Source: Gemmata palustris
Lineage (GTDB): Bacteria; Planctomycetota; Planctomycetia; Gemmatales; Gemmataceae
Length of the DNA stretch: 64,000 nt
Reading direction: 5' to 3'
Assembly: GCF_017939745.1 (NCBI RefSeq)
Contig: NZ_JAGKQQ010000002.1
Span: 310,001 to 374,000, forward strand
Shown in pieces: positions 14,621 to 24,269 of this stretch. The translations under genes were made by a program, and so were the position numbers. The first letter of the stretch is position 1, and each line of letters starts with the position of its first letter. Below the pieces are notes generated by a model. It saw only the letters and a program-made list of their open reading frames with translations. It had not been told where the DNA came from and searched no databases.

Positions 14621-15310
14621 TTAAGCGAGAACCCGGGGAAGATCGAAAGCGGGTACCGGCCCACCGCGGGTCCACAGGCGCGCGGAGAGGAACCCGCTCA
14701 ACCGCTCCACCTCACTCACGCACCCGAAGCCCTCGGCGGCGAGGAGCGGGGCCGGATCGATGAGCGCGCCCGCGGGTAGCCGCGTGGCCAGCCGAAAAAA
14801 GGCGTACATCCCGGCGAGCGCCAGGCGCGCAACGGGTCGCGCCCACCCCGTTCGCGGAACGCGGAAGTCACCGTCGATCCACACCGCGTCGGCTGCACAC
14901 GAAGCCGCAACGCGACGCACCACAGCAGCGAGTTCCGCCCGGCGGAAGCAATCGAGAACGAAGTTGGTGACGACGAGATCGTACCCGATCGCGGGGAGCG
15001 CGTCCGTGCGGGCGTCGGCCGCCACGAATCGCACACGGGCCGCAGCCCCCGGAATCGTCGCGATTCTGCGGCGCGCGAGCGCGATCATTCCCGGGCTGAT
15101 ATCGAGGCTGTCCACATCAACGTTCGGGTTCGCGCGCAAGAGATCGGCGAGGAACCGACCGTCGCCGTCGCCCAAAATCAGTGCCCGGCGGCACCCGCGG
15201 AGGTGGTCCAGGTGAGCCGTTCGGCACCAGTGCAGCAGCCCGCCGAACGTGAGCCGTTCGAGGGTCCGGTAGACCGGCGCGAGCCGGTCGAACGACGGGC
15301 GCGGGGTCAC
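14621..15310 (-). CDS. class I SAM-dependent methyltransferase
   Basis: A 229-residue Rossmann-fold methyltransferase. Motif I reads LILGDGDGRFLADLL, motif II has an acidic VDSLDISPGM, and the motif IV region is YDLVVTNFVLDC. The opening PSFDRLAPVYRTLERLTFGG resembles UbiE/COQ5-like enzymes, which often methylate quinones or lipids, but the acceptor cannot be read. The GTG start at 15310 overlaps the stop codon of the upstream membrane protein (GTGA), so the two are translationally coupled. A longer frame exists upstream but would run through that gene. Coupling to a prenyltransferase-like membrane protein favours a lipid or quinone substrate. Confidence 0.8.
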   Translation of the reverse strand: MTPRPSFDRLAPVYRTLERLTFGGLLHWCRTAHLDHLRGCRRALILGDGDGRFLADLLRANPNVDVDSLDISPGMIALARRRIATIPGAAARVRFVAADARTDALPAIGYDLVVTNFVLDCFRRAELAAVVRRVAASCAADAVWIDGDFRVPRTGWARPVARLALAGMYAFFRLATRLPAGALIDPAPLLAAEGFGCVSEVERLSGFLSARLWTRGGPVPAFDLPRVLA

Positions 15311-16083
15311 AGTCCCACCGCCACGAGAATCGGTGTGAGCAGGACGGCATCGACCAGTACGCGCTTCGCCCGGTCGGAGAATCGTGCTCGCAGTAAGTGA
15401 AGTACCGCGAGCGCCACAGTGCTGGCAATAATTGCGACCGCTACCGGCATCGGCGCACCGAGCGCAACACCGGCCGCGAGTCCACCAACGAGGACCGCGA
15501 GCCACAACGGGTGCCCGCGATCCGCGCCGTCTTCCCACCGGCTAATGAGGGCACAGTTGAGCCAACACAATCCGGCAAACGCGACCACGCCCGGCAGCCA
15601 GTTCACATAAGGTTCTGCATCGGCAATGAGCGGAATCGCCACCCCCGCGGCGAACACGACACCGACCGATGCTTCTTTCAACCCGCGTCCGAGTATCTTC
15701 TTGGCGCCACTGAGGTGGACCGCGGCGAAATAGCCGATGGTCGCGCCAAGAACAACGAACCCCACCGTCAAGTGCGCACGCGGAAGAACCGTGAACGCCA
15801 CTACGAACGCGGAAATCAGCGCCGCGACCGCACCCAGCATCCACGCGATCGGGTTCCGGCCCGCAGCGCGGTGCCGGTCCGAACCGTCCGCGCCCCGATG
15901 GGCATCGAGTCCGCGATCGATGAGGTACGCGCCCCAAACGACCAGCGCCAACACGACCGACGCCGCGAGCGGCACCGCGATCCCGGCGACGGACGCGAGG
16001 AACACTTGCCACGTAACCGCGACCGCGGGCGCGTCGAGCGACAGCACGTTCGGCCACAGCCACCACGGACGGGAATCGTTCAC
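15307..16083 (-). CDS. multi-pass membrane protein, UbiA-like
   Basis: 258 residues with about seven or eight hydrophobic helices. A loop after the second helix carries YLIDRGLDAHRGADGSDRH, an Asp/Arg-rich motif placed like the first prenyl-diphosphate-binding loop of UbiA-type enzymes. A further polar loop (SGAKKILGRGLKEA) occupies the position of the second conserved loop. The canonical NDxxDxxxD is not present, so assignment to UbiA is tentative. It overlaps the methyltransferase gene by 4 bases. Together they may modify an isoprenoid lipid. Confidence 0.65.
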   Translation of the reverse strand: MNDSRPWWLWPNVLSLDAPAVAVTWQVFLASVAGIAVPLAASVVLALVVWGAYLIDRGLDAHRGADGSDRHRAAGRNPIAWMLGAVAALISAFVVAFTVLPRAHLTVGFVVLGATIGYFAAVHLSGAKKILGRGLKEASVGVVFAAGVAIPLIADAEPYVNWLPGVVAFAGLCWLNCALISRWEDGADRGHPLWLAVLVGGLAAGVALGAPMPVAVAIIASTVALAVLHLLRARFSDRAKRVLVDAVLLTPILVAVGL

Positions 16084-16182
16084 CGCAAGTCACGCGCGGG
16101 GTAGAAAGCGGGCGTCCCGGTGAATGGTACGGCGAAGCGCGGCGAGGAGAAGTGCCGCCCGCGCCAATCGCGCAACGACCAC

Positions 16183-17442
16183 TCACGCGATAACGCTGAA
16201 GTTCACGGCTTCGATGTCGCAGCGACCGGATTTCTTGAACGGGCGCGGCATCGGCTGTGCTTGGCCTTTCACATCAATGGTGCGGCAACGGAGCGTGTAC
16301 TCTCCCGCGGGTAAGCCCGGCAACAGTGCGGCCCAGTGCGATTTCGCGAGGCGCATCGGCCACGCCTTCGGTTTGCCGGCCGCGTCGAAACCGATCGTGT
16401 CTTTCGGGATCGCGTCGTTGGGTAGGTCGCCGCCCCACGTCTTCGGTGGTGCAAGAACAGTCGCATCACTCCACGGCGCGGTGGTGAAGTACGGGTCGTC
16501 CGCGCTCCACCCCTTCCCCACCGGCGCCACCCACACCTGAACTTTCGAGAGCCCGGAAATGCCGGCCTGAGCGTAACCCGTAATCGGCAGTGGCGCGTTC
16601 GCCTTCGCGTTGGCGGGAACGTGCAGCGTCGCGGCGAACGTCTTCATCGGACTATCGACGTCGTTGTTCTGCGTGCCGTAGGTGTCGTTCGCGTGGTACA
16701 GGTTGCTCAACACAAGGTGCGTGAGCCACTTCACCGACTTGTAGCCGTAGTGCTCGGGTACCACAATCCGCACCGGGGCGCCGCGCTCGGGGGTGAGCCA
16801 CGCGCCGTTGAGCTTGTAGCACGCGATGACAGGTGGCAGGTCGTCGTAGTCTTCGAGGACGCGACCAACGGGGAGCGAACTGCGGAACTGCTGCTTCGGG
16901 TCGTCGTTGTGGTAGCCGTAGTAGAACACGCGGCGCAGGTTCTCTTTCGGTTGCGTGAGCCACACCAGTGTGCGCAGCGGAACGCCCTCCCAGATGCCCA
17001 TCCCGAGCGGGCACCCGAGGTTCAAGCACGTCATGATCTTGGGGAACCGCACCGCGTGCTTCTCGCCGAGTTTCACGAGCGCGGCGAAGTCGAGCGCGGT
17101 ATTGTCCTTCTTCGTGAACTGCTTGCCGAGCTTGGCCGGGTTCTCCGGGTCGGCGATGATTTCGAGGCTCCAAGTTTCGCGCGTGAGCCCCACTTCCTTC
17201 TTTTTGTCGAGCGGCAGCGTGTGCGGAATCGGGCGCCCGCGTGAAACGTCCTCAAACTTGGACGGCGCGGTGAAGTAACTTTCGAGCTTCTCCAGTATCG
17301 GTGCGAGTTCCGCGGGGAGCGGATCGGCCGCGCGTGCGTTCGTCGCGACCGCGGAACCCACCGCGAGTGTGGCCCCGCGCTGAAGGAAGAAGCGCCGCGT
17401 GAGGGCATCGTGCTCGGCCAAGTAATCGCGCGCGTCGCTCAT
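16183..17442 (-). CDS. Tat-exported sulfite-oxidase-like molybdopterin enzyme
   Basis: 419 residues. A twin-arginine leader, TRRFFLQRGATLAVGS, begins near residue 15. The body follows the sulfite oxidase/YedY-like fold: a molybdopterin-binding segment KIMTCLNLGCPLG with Cys139 as the likely molybdenum ligand, GAPVRIVVPEHYGYKSVKWL, and a C-terminal Ig-like domain (AQAGISGLSKVQVWVAPVG). Family members oxidise sulfite or reduce sulfoxides in the periplasm; the substrate is unknown here. No cytochrome partner is directly adjacent. The start at 17442 was chosen because it places the RR motif correctly; a longer frame upstream adds a Cys-containing leader with no sense for export. Confidence 0.85.
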   Translation of the reverse strand: MSDARDYLAEHDALTRRFFLQRGATLAVGSAVATNARAADPLPAELAPILEKLESYFTAPSKFEDVSRGRPIPHTLPLDKKKEVGLTRETWSLEIIADPENPAKLGKQFTKKDNTALDFAALVKLGEKHAVRFPKIMTCLNLGCPLGMGIWEGVPLRTLVWLTQPKENLRRVFYYGYHNDDPKQQFRSSLPVGRVLEDYDDLPPVIACYKLNGAWLTPERGAPVRIVVPEHYGYKSVKWLTHLVLSNLYHANDTYGTQNNDVDSPMKTFAATLHVPANAKANAPLPITGYAQAGISGLSKVQVWVAPVGKGWSADDPYFTTAPWSDATVLAPPKTWGGDLPNDAIPKDTIGFDAAGKPKAWPMRLAKSHWAALLPGLPAGEYTLRCRTIDVKGQAQPMPRPFKKSGRCDIEAVNFSVIA

Positions 17443-17953
17443 GACGCCCCTCACAAACGGGCATTGTTGGAACGATGATCTCGATACCCGGACGCAGGCT
17501 ACAGTAATCGCACACCCGTCGGCTAACAATTGCTAACATTTTGGGGCTGTGGGGTCAGTGATCGGACACGGCACGCGCCAACTGCTGGTATTTCTGGGCT
17601 TTAGACAATATCAGGCGCGTTCTAAGTCTGCGTCTGTTACCCACAAAGGCTAACATGTCTCCATTTTTGGCGGTCCCCGAGCTTCTTTATGGGGTGTTGC
17701 AGTAGCGCGACACCAACTTACAACCACACACCGCTCCACTCATCACGCGGCTACTCGCAGAATTATATCATAGTGAACACAGGATCACAAGCGATTTCGA
17801 GGACGCGCTGCGGATTTCCGCGGAAAATCATTTCCGCTCCGCACAAGCTCGAAGGGTCACTTCCCCCGCGCACTCTAGCCGCAAGTAGGCCCCAAGCCTA
17901 CGCCCTTCTCAGTAGATTGTTCACTACGGTAACCGCAATTCGGAGTTTGGCAC
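17443..17953. other. intergenic region, no gene seen
   Basis: 511 bases between divergent genes. It is less GC-rich than its surroundings, with scattered short repeats of GCTAACA. The frames present lack ribosome sites and protein-like composition. It presumably holds promoters for both neighbours, but I cannot place boxes with confidence. Confidence 0.5.
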
Positions 17954-19051
17954 ATGGCGTCGTCTATTTGTCGGTGGGGCATCATGGGCGCGGCGAACAT
18001 CGCGCGCAAGAACTGGAAGGCGATCCGGTTCGCGGAGAACGCGACTCTCACCGCGGTGGCGAGCCGCGAACCGTCGCGCGCGAAAGAGTGGCTCGACGCG
18101 AACCAGGCCGAGTGCCCCTTCGCGACCGTGCCGACCGCGTGTACTTATGACGAACTGCTGAAGCGCGCGGACGTGGACGCGGTCTACATCCCGCTCCCGA
18201 CCGGAATTCGGCGCGAGTGGGTGGTGAAGGCCGCGAACGCCGGGAAGCACGTCCTGTGCGAGAAGCCGTGCGGCCCGGACGCGGGCGAACTGCGGGCGAT
18301 GATCGACGCCTGCAACGCGAGCAAAGTGCAGTTCATGGACGGCGTGATGTTCATGCACGGCAAGCGCCTGCCGCTGCTGCGCTCGACGATCGACGACGGC
18401 GAAACGGTGGGGGAACTCCGGCGCATCGCGACTCAATTCAGCTTCGCGGCCGGTGACGACTTCCTGAAGGGTAACATCCGCGTCAGCAACGCACTCGAAC
18501 CGCTCGGCGCGCTTGGCGACCTCGGCTGGTACAACATCCGCTTCTCGCTGTTCGTGATGAAGTACCAACTCCCCACGAAGGTGAGCGGCCGGATGCTCAC
18601 CGAACACGGCCCCGCCGGTGCCACGGTGCCGCTGGAGTTCTCCGGCGAACTGTTTTGGGATAACGGTGTCTCGGCGTCCTTCTATTGCTCGTTCAACACC
18701 GAACTGCAGCAGTGGGCACACGTGAGTGGCACGAAGGGCAGCATCGCGGTGCGCGACTTCGTGCTGCCCTACTACGGGTGCGAAGCCGAGTTCGTGGCCG
18801 ACCGCCCGGTGTTCAACGTGAAGGGCACGAGCTACCACTGGGAGAGCCACCCGCGCCGGTTCGCGGTGACCGAGTACAGTGACGGCGCGCCGGACGCCCA
18901 GGAAACGAACATGGTCCGCACGTTCAGCGGGCTGGTGCTGTCGGGTAAGGTCGACCCGATGTGGCCCGACGTCGCGCTGAAGACGCAGACGGTGATGGAC
19001 ACGTGCCTCGCTTCGGCCCGCGCCGGCGGGGTGCTGATGGACGTGAAGTGA
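17954..19051 (+). CDS. Gfo/Idh/MocA-family NAD(P)-dependent oxidoreductase
   Basis: 365 residues. The N-terminal Rossmann domain has a WGIMGAANIARKNW dinucleotide loop. It is followed by the family's AVASREPSRAKEW strand and the catalytic-type EKPCGPD motif (Lys of the EKP), then the alpha/beta substrate domain with GALGDLGWYNIRF. These enzymes oxidise or reduce sugars, inositols and related polyols, and are abundant in planctomycetes. The substrate is not predictable. The gene stands alone between a long leader and a palindromic repeat. Confidence 0.9.
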   Translation: MASSICRWGIMGAANIARKNWKAIRFAENATLTAVASREPSRAKEWLDANQAECPFATVPTACTYDELLKRADVDAVYIPLPTGIRREWVVKAANAGKHVLCEKPCGPDAGELRAMIDACNASKVQFMDGVMFMHGKRLPLLRSTIDDGETVGELRRIATQFSFAAGDDFLKGNIRVSNALEPLGALGDLGWYNIRFSLFVMKYQLPTKVSGRMLTEHGPAGATVPLEFSGELFWDNGVSASFYCSFNTELQQWAHVSGTKGSIAVRDFVLPYYGCEAEFVADRPVFNVKGTSYHWESHPRRFAVTEYSDGAPDAQETNMVRTFSGLVLSGKVDPMWPDVALKTQTVMDTCLASARAGGVLMDVK

Positions 19052-19056
19052 CAGCA

Positions 19057-19161
19057 GGCGAACGGCCGGCGTGAGCCGGCTAGTTGTATTTGCTTCCCTG
19101 GCCGTGTTGTGAGCAGACAGATTGGGGCACTCCACCGGCCGGCTCACACCGGCCGTTCGCC
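19057..19161. repeat. inverted repeat with GGCGAACGGCCGG-type arms
   Basis: Arms 19057-19080 and 19138-19161 are reverse complements at 23 of 24 positions, 57 bases apart. A related sequence occurs at 42632-42660, so this belongs to a dispersed family. Confidence 0.85.
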
Positions 19162-19205
19162 CAGAGCGGCTGATCCTGTTCGACTTCTTCTTCGCGGATG
19201 TGCGG

Positions 19206-19715
19206 CTACTTGCCCTTCGCCGGAACGTGCTTCTCGAAGTTGTCGATGAGTTCATTCAACTCCTTGACGAACTCCTTGGGGGCTCCGGGTGGGTACTTGA
19301 TGTGAGTGTACAGGTGAGCGTCCAGTTTCTTGGAGTAAGGCGCAAGGACGAGCGTTACGAAGTACCGCTTGTCGAATGCCTGTGGTACAGCCGCTTGGCC
19401 ACCGTACTTACCGGAGCACAGCACGATACCGCCCATGACTCCGCCCTTTTGCGGCCCCACTTCCTCGAACGCATCCTGCCACTCACCGGTCAGTAGTGGC
19501 TCGTGGATCATGAACTTGCGGGTATTGAACTCGAAGGAAATGGCCTGATCTTTCAGAGTGACTTTGCACTTCGGGTAGTGCTTCTCGACCACCTTGCGGA
19601 CCGCTTCGGAGAGCGGCTTCAGGTCCGGCGCCGGCGCATCATCTGCTGAAGCGCGCCCCGATCCGACGAAGAGCCCACCCACCGCCGCTACCAGCGCCCA
19701 TGATCGTAGAGCCAT
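19206..19715 (-). CDS. secreted protein of unknown function
   Basis: 169 residues from the ATG at 19715, which has a GGAGG ribosome site 6 bases upstream and begins a signal peptide (SWALVAAVGGLFVGSGRASA). The mature protein is small and mixed alpha/beta, with a KFMIHEPLLTGEWQDAFE stretch and a glycine-rich VGPQKGGVMGGIVLCSGKYG turn. I do not recognise the family. A longer frame to 19769 exists but lacks a ribosome site. Confidence 0.7.
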   Translation of the reverse strand: MALRSWALVAAVGGLFVGSGRASADDAPAPDLKPLSEAVRKVVEKHYPKCKVTLKDQAISFEFNTRKFMIHEPLLTGEWQDAFEEVGPQKGGVMGGIVLCSGKYGGQAAVPQAFDKRYFVTLVLAPYSKKLDAHLYTHIKYPPGAPKEFVKELNELIDNFEKHVPAKGK

Positions 19716-19824
19716 CGCACACCTCCGCGTCACGAATGGAACGACCGCGGAAGCTATACGGCGGGGCACCTGCGCCGCAAGTTCATCTGGCCAGCCGCGC
19801 AGGGCCTTTTCGTGTGCGGAAGTA

Positions 19825-19895
19825 CCACCCGCTCGTTAACACTCGCGGTTCGCCGGGAATCTCTTGGCGAACCGCGAGTGTTAACGAGCGGGTGG
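19825..19895. repeat. perfect 30-bp palindrome, copy 1
   Basis: Arms 19825-19854 and 19866-19895 are exact reverse complements around an 11-base loop. The same 30-base arms recur exactly at 48407-48476 with a different loop. Confidence 0.92.
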
Positions 19896-19959
19896 AGCAA
19901 ACGCAATTACCAGAACTCAACGACCCTGGCCGGCACATTATCGGCGCTGCGCTGGTGGG

Positions 19960-21516
19960 CTACTTCTTCGGGTTGAGTAGCTTTTCGATTTCCGCGCTGG
20001 CTTGTTTGATGTCGCGAGCGCCGAACTTGCCAACGACCTTGCCCTCGCGGTCGATCAAAAGGCATGTCGGGTAGCTCTGAATGCCGTACTGCGCGATCGG
20101 TCCGCCCCGCTTCTCGTCGTCGCCCGTGCCGACCCGCGTTCCGGGTACCAGGGCGTTGGGGAACGGGATCTTCTTCCCCTTCCATTCGTCCTTCACGTAC
20201 CCGGCGAGCCTCGCGTCCAGTTTGGCGACCGTGTCCACTTCGCCATCAATGTCCATGTGAACGCCGACGATCGCCAGCCCCTTGCCCGCGAACTTCTCGT
20301 GCAACTCGATCAGCACCGGCATCGACCCGACGCACGGGCCGCACCAGTAGCCCCAGAACTCCAGGAGGACGTACTTGCCCTTCAGATCGGCGAACGTCAC
20401 CTTTTCACCGCTCCAGGCCACCACGCCTTCCAGTTCCGGCGCGGGGCGCCCCTTGAGGAGCGCGAACGCGCGGGCCGAAAGCGGAATCGGATCGAGCGCG
20501 AGTTCGGTGCGATCCGCGGGTACGGTGACGTCTACGAATTCGCTCCCGACCTCGGACCCGTAAGGGTTCAGGACGTACTTTCCCGGCGGGGCCACGAACT
20601 CGAACTTGCCGTCCTTCGACCCCCAACTCGCGACCGGCGTGCCACCGGCCATCAGGTACACGTTCGTCGGGCCGATCGGTTGGCCGGCTTTTGTCAACTC
20701 GGCACAGGTGAGCGTACCGGTAATTTTGCACTCGCGTGCGAGCGCCGCGCGGAACTGTCCGTTCGCGCGCTTGGCCGGCGACACGGGCACGAACGCCATC
20801 GTCCCGTTCGCGGCATCGCGGACAACCAACTGTGCGCCTTGAACGGTCTCGGCTTTGATCGTGATCGAGCCATCGGCCCCCGTTTTAACCGGGTTGGAAT
20901 ACTCCCACACCGGCGCCGCGTTTTTCTGTTCCGGGGTGTTGCGCTGGTACATGAACCCGCCGACCGTCGCGCCCGCGGCGGGCGTCCCGTCCGGTCGGGT
21001 TACGGTCAGCACCAATTCTTTCGGGAACTCTTTGAATCCGACCGGGGCGCGACGGAGTGTGGCAAGGAACGTTTCGGCCGACGACGCGAACGCGGTCGGC
21101 CGCTTCCCCCTATAATCGCGGGGGAAACAGAGCGTGAGTCGGTCGCCATCGAGTTTGTAAATCGCCGGGAGCGTGCCCGCGGAGAGTTTGTAGTCCGGGA
21201 GCAATTCGGAGAGATCGAGGGCCGCGATCTTCAGGTCTACGGCCTTCGGGTCCGCGGGGTCGAAGACCAGCGCCCCCTTCAGATCGGCCTTACAACCCAT
21301 CAACTGCGAGAGCGTGAACGCATCCCCCTTCACCGTGACGACCGAGTCCCACACGCGCCCGAGTTCGCTGCGCTTCTTGTGCATCGCCTCATCGAACAAC
21401 CACGTGCCTTGAAGCTGTTCGGTGGGGTTGGCCGCCGCTTTTGGCTTGGGTTCTTCCGCGAGCGCAGCGCTCGGGGCAAGCGCTACCACCAGAGCAATCG
21501 CGAGTGCGCGCAGCAT
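19960..21516 (-). CDS. secreted multidomain TlpA-like thiol-disulfide protein
   Basis: 518 residues. The start at 21516 has a GGAG site and a good signal peptide (ALAIALVVALAPSAALA). Residues about 30-160 resemble the planctomycete lipocalin-like repeat (LQGTWLFDEAMHKK). The middle holds carboxypeptidase-regulatory-like beta domains (ELVLTVTRPDGTPAAGATVG). The last 150 residues are a thioredoxin domain with an intact CGPC site at about 392-395 and a later QSYPTCLLID cis-Pro segment. It probably exchanges disulfides outside the cytoplasm; the client is unknown. A start at 21552 is possible but has no ribosome site. Confidence 0.87.
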   Translation of the reverse strand: MLRALAIALVVALAPSAALAEEPKPKAAANPTEQLQGTWLFDEAMHKKRSELGRVWDSVVTVKGDAFTLSQLMGCKADLKGALVFDPADPKAVDLKIAALDLSELLPDYKLSAGTLPAIYKLDGDRLTLCFPRDYRGKRPTAFASSAETFLATLRRAPVGFKEFPKELVLTVTRPDGTPAAGATVGGFMYQRNTPEQKNAAPVWEYSNPVKTGADGSITIKAETVQGAQLVVRDAANGTMAFVPVSPAKRANGQFRAALARECKITGTLTCAELTKAGQPIGPTNVYLMAGGTPVASWGSKDGKFEFVAPPGKYVLNPYGSEVGSEFVDVTVPADRTELALDPIPLSARAFALLKGRPAPELEGVVAWSGEKVTFADLKGKYVLLEFWGYWCGPCVGSMPVLIELHEKFAGKGLAIVGVHMDIDGEVDTVAKLDARLAGYVKDEWKGKKIPFPNALVPGTRVGTGDDEKRGGPIAQYGIQSYPTCLLIDREGKVVGKFGARDIKQASAEIEKLLNPKK

Positions 21517-21978
21517 GGCCGTCAGCTCCAGAAGGGAAGGAACCGGTGCCATGAAAACGTCGTACTCGTGTTCCCGTTTCACGCTTTTCGCGGTGACTGC
21601 CACCGGGCGACGCCCGGGCTGAGGGGCGAACGCCAAAATCCGAAGCCCTGTAACGGGCGCGTTACTCGCGCTGCGCGGGAGCGTTCGGGGCCAAAAATGT
21701 TAGCAGGTGTTAGCGCGGGCGCGTTCAGATGGGTCGGGAGGCGCGCACCGGTTCCGGTGCTCGGTGAATCTGGCCGCGTACCGCCGGTCCCGGCGGGTGA
21801 GGCGAAGTATCGCGGCTCGGCAGATGGGTAGGCGCTCGCACCGCGGTCCGATCTCGTTCCCGAGACCATCGCGCGGTGCCCGCTCGTGGTCACGATCTCC
21901 GGCGGGTCGCGCCCGGGGGCGCGCACTTGGGGTTGTCGAGGGTCTTCGATCACAGAGTTCGTTCGCGGCCCCGTTCGA
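21517..21978. other. intergenic region, no gene seen
   Basis: 462 bases between the TlpA-like gene and the end of the cheX gene. It contains a TGTTAGCAGGTGTTAGC direct repeat near 21699, but no convincing coding frame or terminator. Confidence 0.45.
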
Positions 21979-22497
21979 TCAGGCGCCGGGGCGCCGGAAG
22001 TTGAGGCCGTCGGTGCGGGTGCCCACGAGGTTGAACCAGCACGAGCCGCCCGGCCCCGAGAACACGAGCCGGGTCGTGGAGACCCCGGAGGGCACGAGCA
22101 GCGAGACGCTGCCCCCGCGCACCACCGTGGGCAGCGACATCACGGCCTTGATCCCCTTTTTCGCGAGGCGGGCGCTGATGTCGCCGGCGATCACGTTGGC
22201 GATCTCGCCGACCAGGTCGCCCATGTCGGGGCTCTCGAACTCGATCTCGAACCCGGCGAACACTTTCGCGACCGTCACCGCCGACTCCTCCGGGAACGCC
22301 AGTGCGAAGGCCCACGGCGGGTCGCCCATGAACGAAATGGTGCTCATGATGCCCGCGCTCGGGGCGTCCTCATCAACCTTCCCGTTGGGAACGTGCGTCA
22401 TGTTGCACGACGTCTTGAAGAACGCGGTCGCGGCCTCTTCGACGGCTTTACTCACGGCGGGCGGGAACGCAATTGTGGGAGCGAGAATCTGTGCCAT
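21979..22497 (-). CDS. cheX: CheX-like chemotaxis phosphatase
   Basis: 172 residues. The key helix reads DMGDLVGEIANVIAGDISARL, matching the E...N signature by which CheX/CheC/FliY proteins dephosphorylate CheY-P. It is the last gene of the minus-strand chemotaxis run, 53 bases after a cheY. There is one phosphatase helix as in CheX, rather than two as in CheC. The C-terminal half has GGSVSLLVPSG and ends in a short basic tail. Activity toward the upstream CheY is inferred from position. Confidence 0.8.
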   Translation of the reverse strand: MAQILAPTIAFPPAVSKAVEEAATAFFKTSCNMTHVPNGKVDEDAPSAGIMSTISFMGDPPWAFALAFPEESAVTVAKVFAGFEIEFESPDMGDLVGEIANVIAGDISARLAKKGIKAVMSLPTVVRGGSVSLLVPSGVSTTRLVFSGPGGSCWFNLVGTRTDGLNFRRPGA

Positions 22498-22550
22498 GTA
22501 GTCGTCTCCGGGTTGAGGCAGAAAAGCCCGCGGCGGGCGCGGGCGCGGGC

Positions 22551-22997
22551 TTAGCTAAACAGGCCCCCGAAGAACCCGGCGGACTGCTGCTCCGCCGGCG
22601 TTTTGGTTTTCAGCACCTTGTTCACGAGCTTCTCGAGCTTGACGCGCATGTCGTCGGGCGTGAACGGCTTGCAGATGAAGGAGTCGGCGCCGGCCTGGTT
22701 GAGGGCCTCTTCGATCTTCGCCATCGTCTGTTCGCTGGTCACCATGACCATCGGGATGTGGAACGCGGTCCCGCCGGCCCGGGCCTTCTTGACGAACTCG
22801 ACCCCGTTCATGTTGGGCATGTTCCAGTCCACGAAGCACATGTCGAACTTCGTGGGGTCGAACTTGGTCAGGGCGTCGGCCCCGTCCACCGCTTCGGTGA
22901 ACTCGAACGTGGCCAAGCGGGACTGCTTGAGCGCGTTCATCACCATGTTCCGCATGATGCGGGAGTCGTCAACCACCAGGGCGCGTAACGTCGACAT
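22551..22997 (-). CDS. cheY: CheY-like response regulator
   Basis: 148 residues, a stand-alone receiver domain. The acidic pair is at 10-11 (VVDD), the phospho-acceptor Asp57 lies in FVDWNMP, a Thr/Ser switch sits in MVTSEQ, and the Lys is in CKPFTPDD. A 20-residue Ala/Gln-rich tail follows the domain. The start at 22997 has a GAGGAG ribosome site. It is placed between cheB and cheX, consistent with a motor or output regulator reset by CheX. Confidence 0.9.
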   Translation of the reverse strand: MSTLRALVVDDSRIMRNMVMNALKQSRLATFEFTEAVDGADALTKFDPTKFDMCFVDWNMPNMNGVEFVKKARAGGTAFHIPMVMVTSEQTMAKIEEALNQAGADSFICKPFTPDDMRVKLEKLVNKVLKTKTPAEQQSAGFFGGLFS

Positions 22998-23201
22998 GAG
23001 TTTCTCCTCGTTGCGTGGGCTCGGGTCCAAGAGCTACAGGGGTCGCGCGAAGGGCCGTGCGAGTGGGCACTTCAAACCCTCCGTCTATCATCGAACGGGT
23101 TCCTCGGTTTTTGCCTCGGTTCCCAAGTTTTTCGGAACCCGTTTTCGGGTCCCCGGGCGGGCCGCCCGGGGGCGCGCCGGACCGCTTTTTGTGGGGCCGC
23201 G

Positions 23202-24254
23202 TCAGCTAATCATGGCCGCGCTGCGGAGCAGTTGGTCCGGGATCCGGTGGAGCGGGAGCACCTCGTCGGCCCCGCCCATCGCGATGGCCTCTTTGGGCAT
23301 CCCGAACACGACACAGGTGGCCTCGTCCTGGGCGTAGGTGCGCGCCCCGGCGCGGCGCATGGCGACCAGCCCGCGGGCGCCGTCGTCGCCCATCCCCGTC
23401 AGGATGGCCCCGGTCACGTTGGGGCCGAGTTCGCGGGCGCACGAGTGGAACATCACGTCCACCGACGGGCGGTGCCGGTTCACCGGATCCCCCGGGCGCA
23501 CCCGGACCGTCGTCATGGCCCCGCTCCGGGCCACCTCCAGGTGGAGGCCCCCCGGCGCGATCAGGGCGTGCCCGGGAACGACCCGGTCCCCGTCCCGGGC
23601 CTCGGACACGCGGACCGCGCAGCTCTTGTCGAGCCGCGCCGCGAAGGACTTGGTGAACCCCTCGGGCATGTGGATCACGGCCACGATGCCGGGCGCGTCC
23701 GCGGGCAGCGCGCCGAGCACGTTCGCGATCGCCTCGCACCCGCCGGTCGAGGCCCCGATCGCGATCACCTTGTGCGTGGTCCGGAGCCCGCCCCCGCCGG
23801 CCGCGGGGCGCACCGCCGGGTTCGCGGCCGGGCGCGGGGCGCCGGGGCGCACCCGCGCCCGGCTCGCGGCCTTCACCTTCGCGACCAGCTCGCTCGCCAG
23901 CGCGACGGTCTTGGTCGCGACGTCGAGCTTCGGTTTGGTGACGAAGTCCACCGCGCCCAGCTCGAGGGCCCGGAACGTGGTGTCGCAGTTGCGCTCGGTG
24001 AGCGACGACACCATGACCACCGGGATCGGCCGGTGCCCCATGATGCGCTCCAGGAACGTGAGGCCGTCCATGCGCGGCATTTCCACGTCGAGGGTCAGCA
24101 CGTCGGGGGAGACCTGTTTGATCTTGTCCCACGCGGCATACGGGTCCCCGGCCGAGCCCACGACCTCGAGGTCGGGGTCGGTGCGCAGGATGTCGGTGAG
24201 CAGTTGCCGCATGAGGGCCGAGTCGTCGACCACGAGCACTTTTGTCCTTGCCAC
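23202..24254 (-). CDS. cheB: CheB protein-glutamate methylesterase/deamidase
   Basis: 350 residues in the classical order: a receiver domain (acidic VVDD at 8-11, Asp56 acceptor), a Pro/Ala/Arg linker (130-155), then the methylesterase domain. The catalytic triad is visible as Ser169 in GASTGG, His195 in IHMPEGFT and Asp290 in GMGDDG. It removes methyl groups from chemoreceptors for adaptation. It lies 15 bases after the cheR-cheD fusion, so writer and eraser are co-transcribed. Confidence 0.95.
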   Translation of the reverse strand: MARTKVLVVDDSALMRQLLTDILRTDPDLEVVGSAGDPYAAWDKIKQVSPDVLTLDVEMPRMDGLTFLERIMGHRPIPVVMVSSLTERNCDTTFRALELGAVDFVTKPKLDVATKTVALASELVAKVKAASRARVRPGAPRPAANPAVRPAAGGGGLRTTHKVIAIGASTGGCEAIANVLGALPADAPGIVAVIHMPEGFTKSFAARLDKSCAVRVSEARDGDRVVPGHALIAPGGLHLEVARSGAMTTVRVRPGDPVNRHRPSVDVMFHSCARELGPNVTGAILTGMGDDGARGLVAMRRAGARTYAQDEATCVVFGMPKEAIAMGGADEVLPLHRIPDQLLRSAAMIS

Positions 24255-24269
24255 AGCGCCACCTTGCTT

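Noticed and set aside
17689-18150. Frame of 153 residues upstream of the Gfo/Idh gene
   Set aside because: No ribosome site, mixed composition, and it overlaps the start of the real oxidoreductase.
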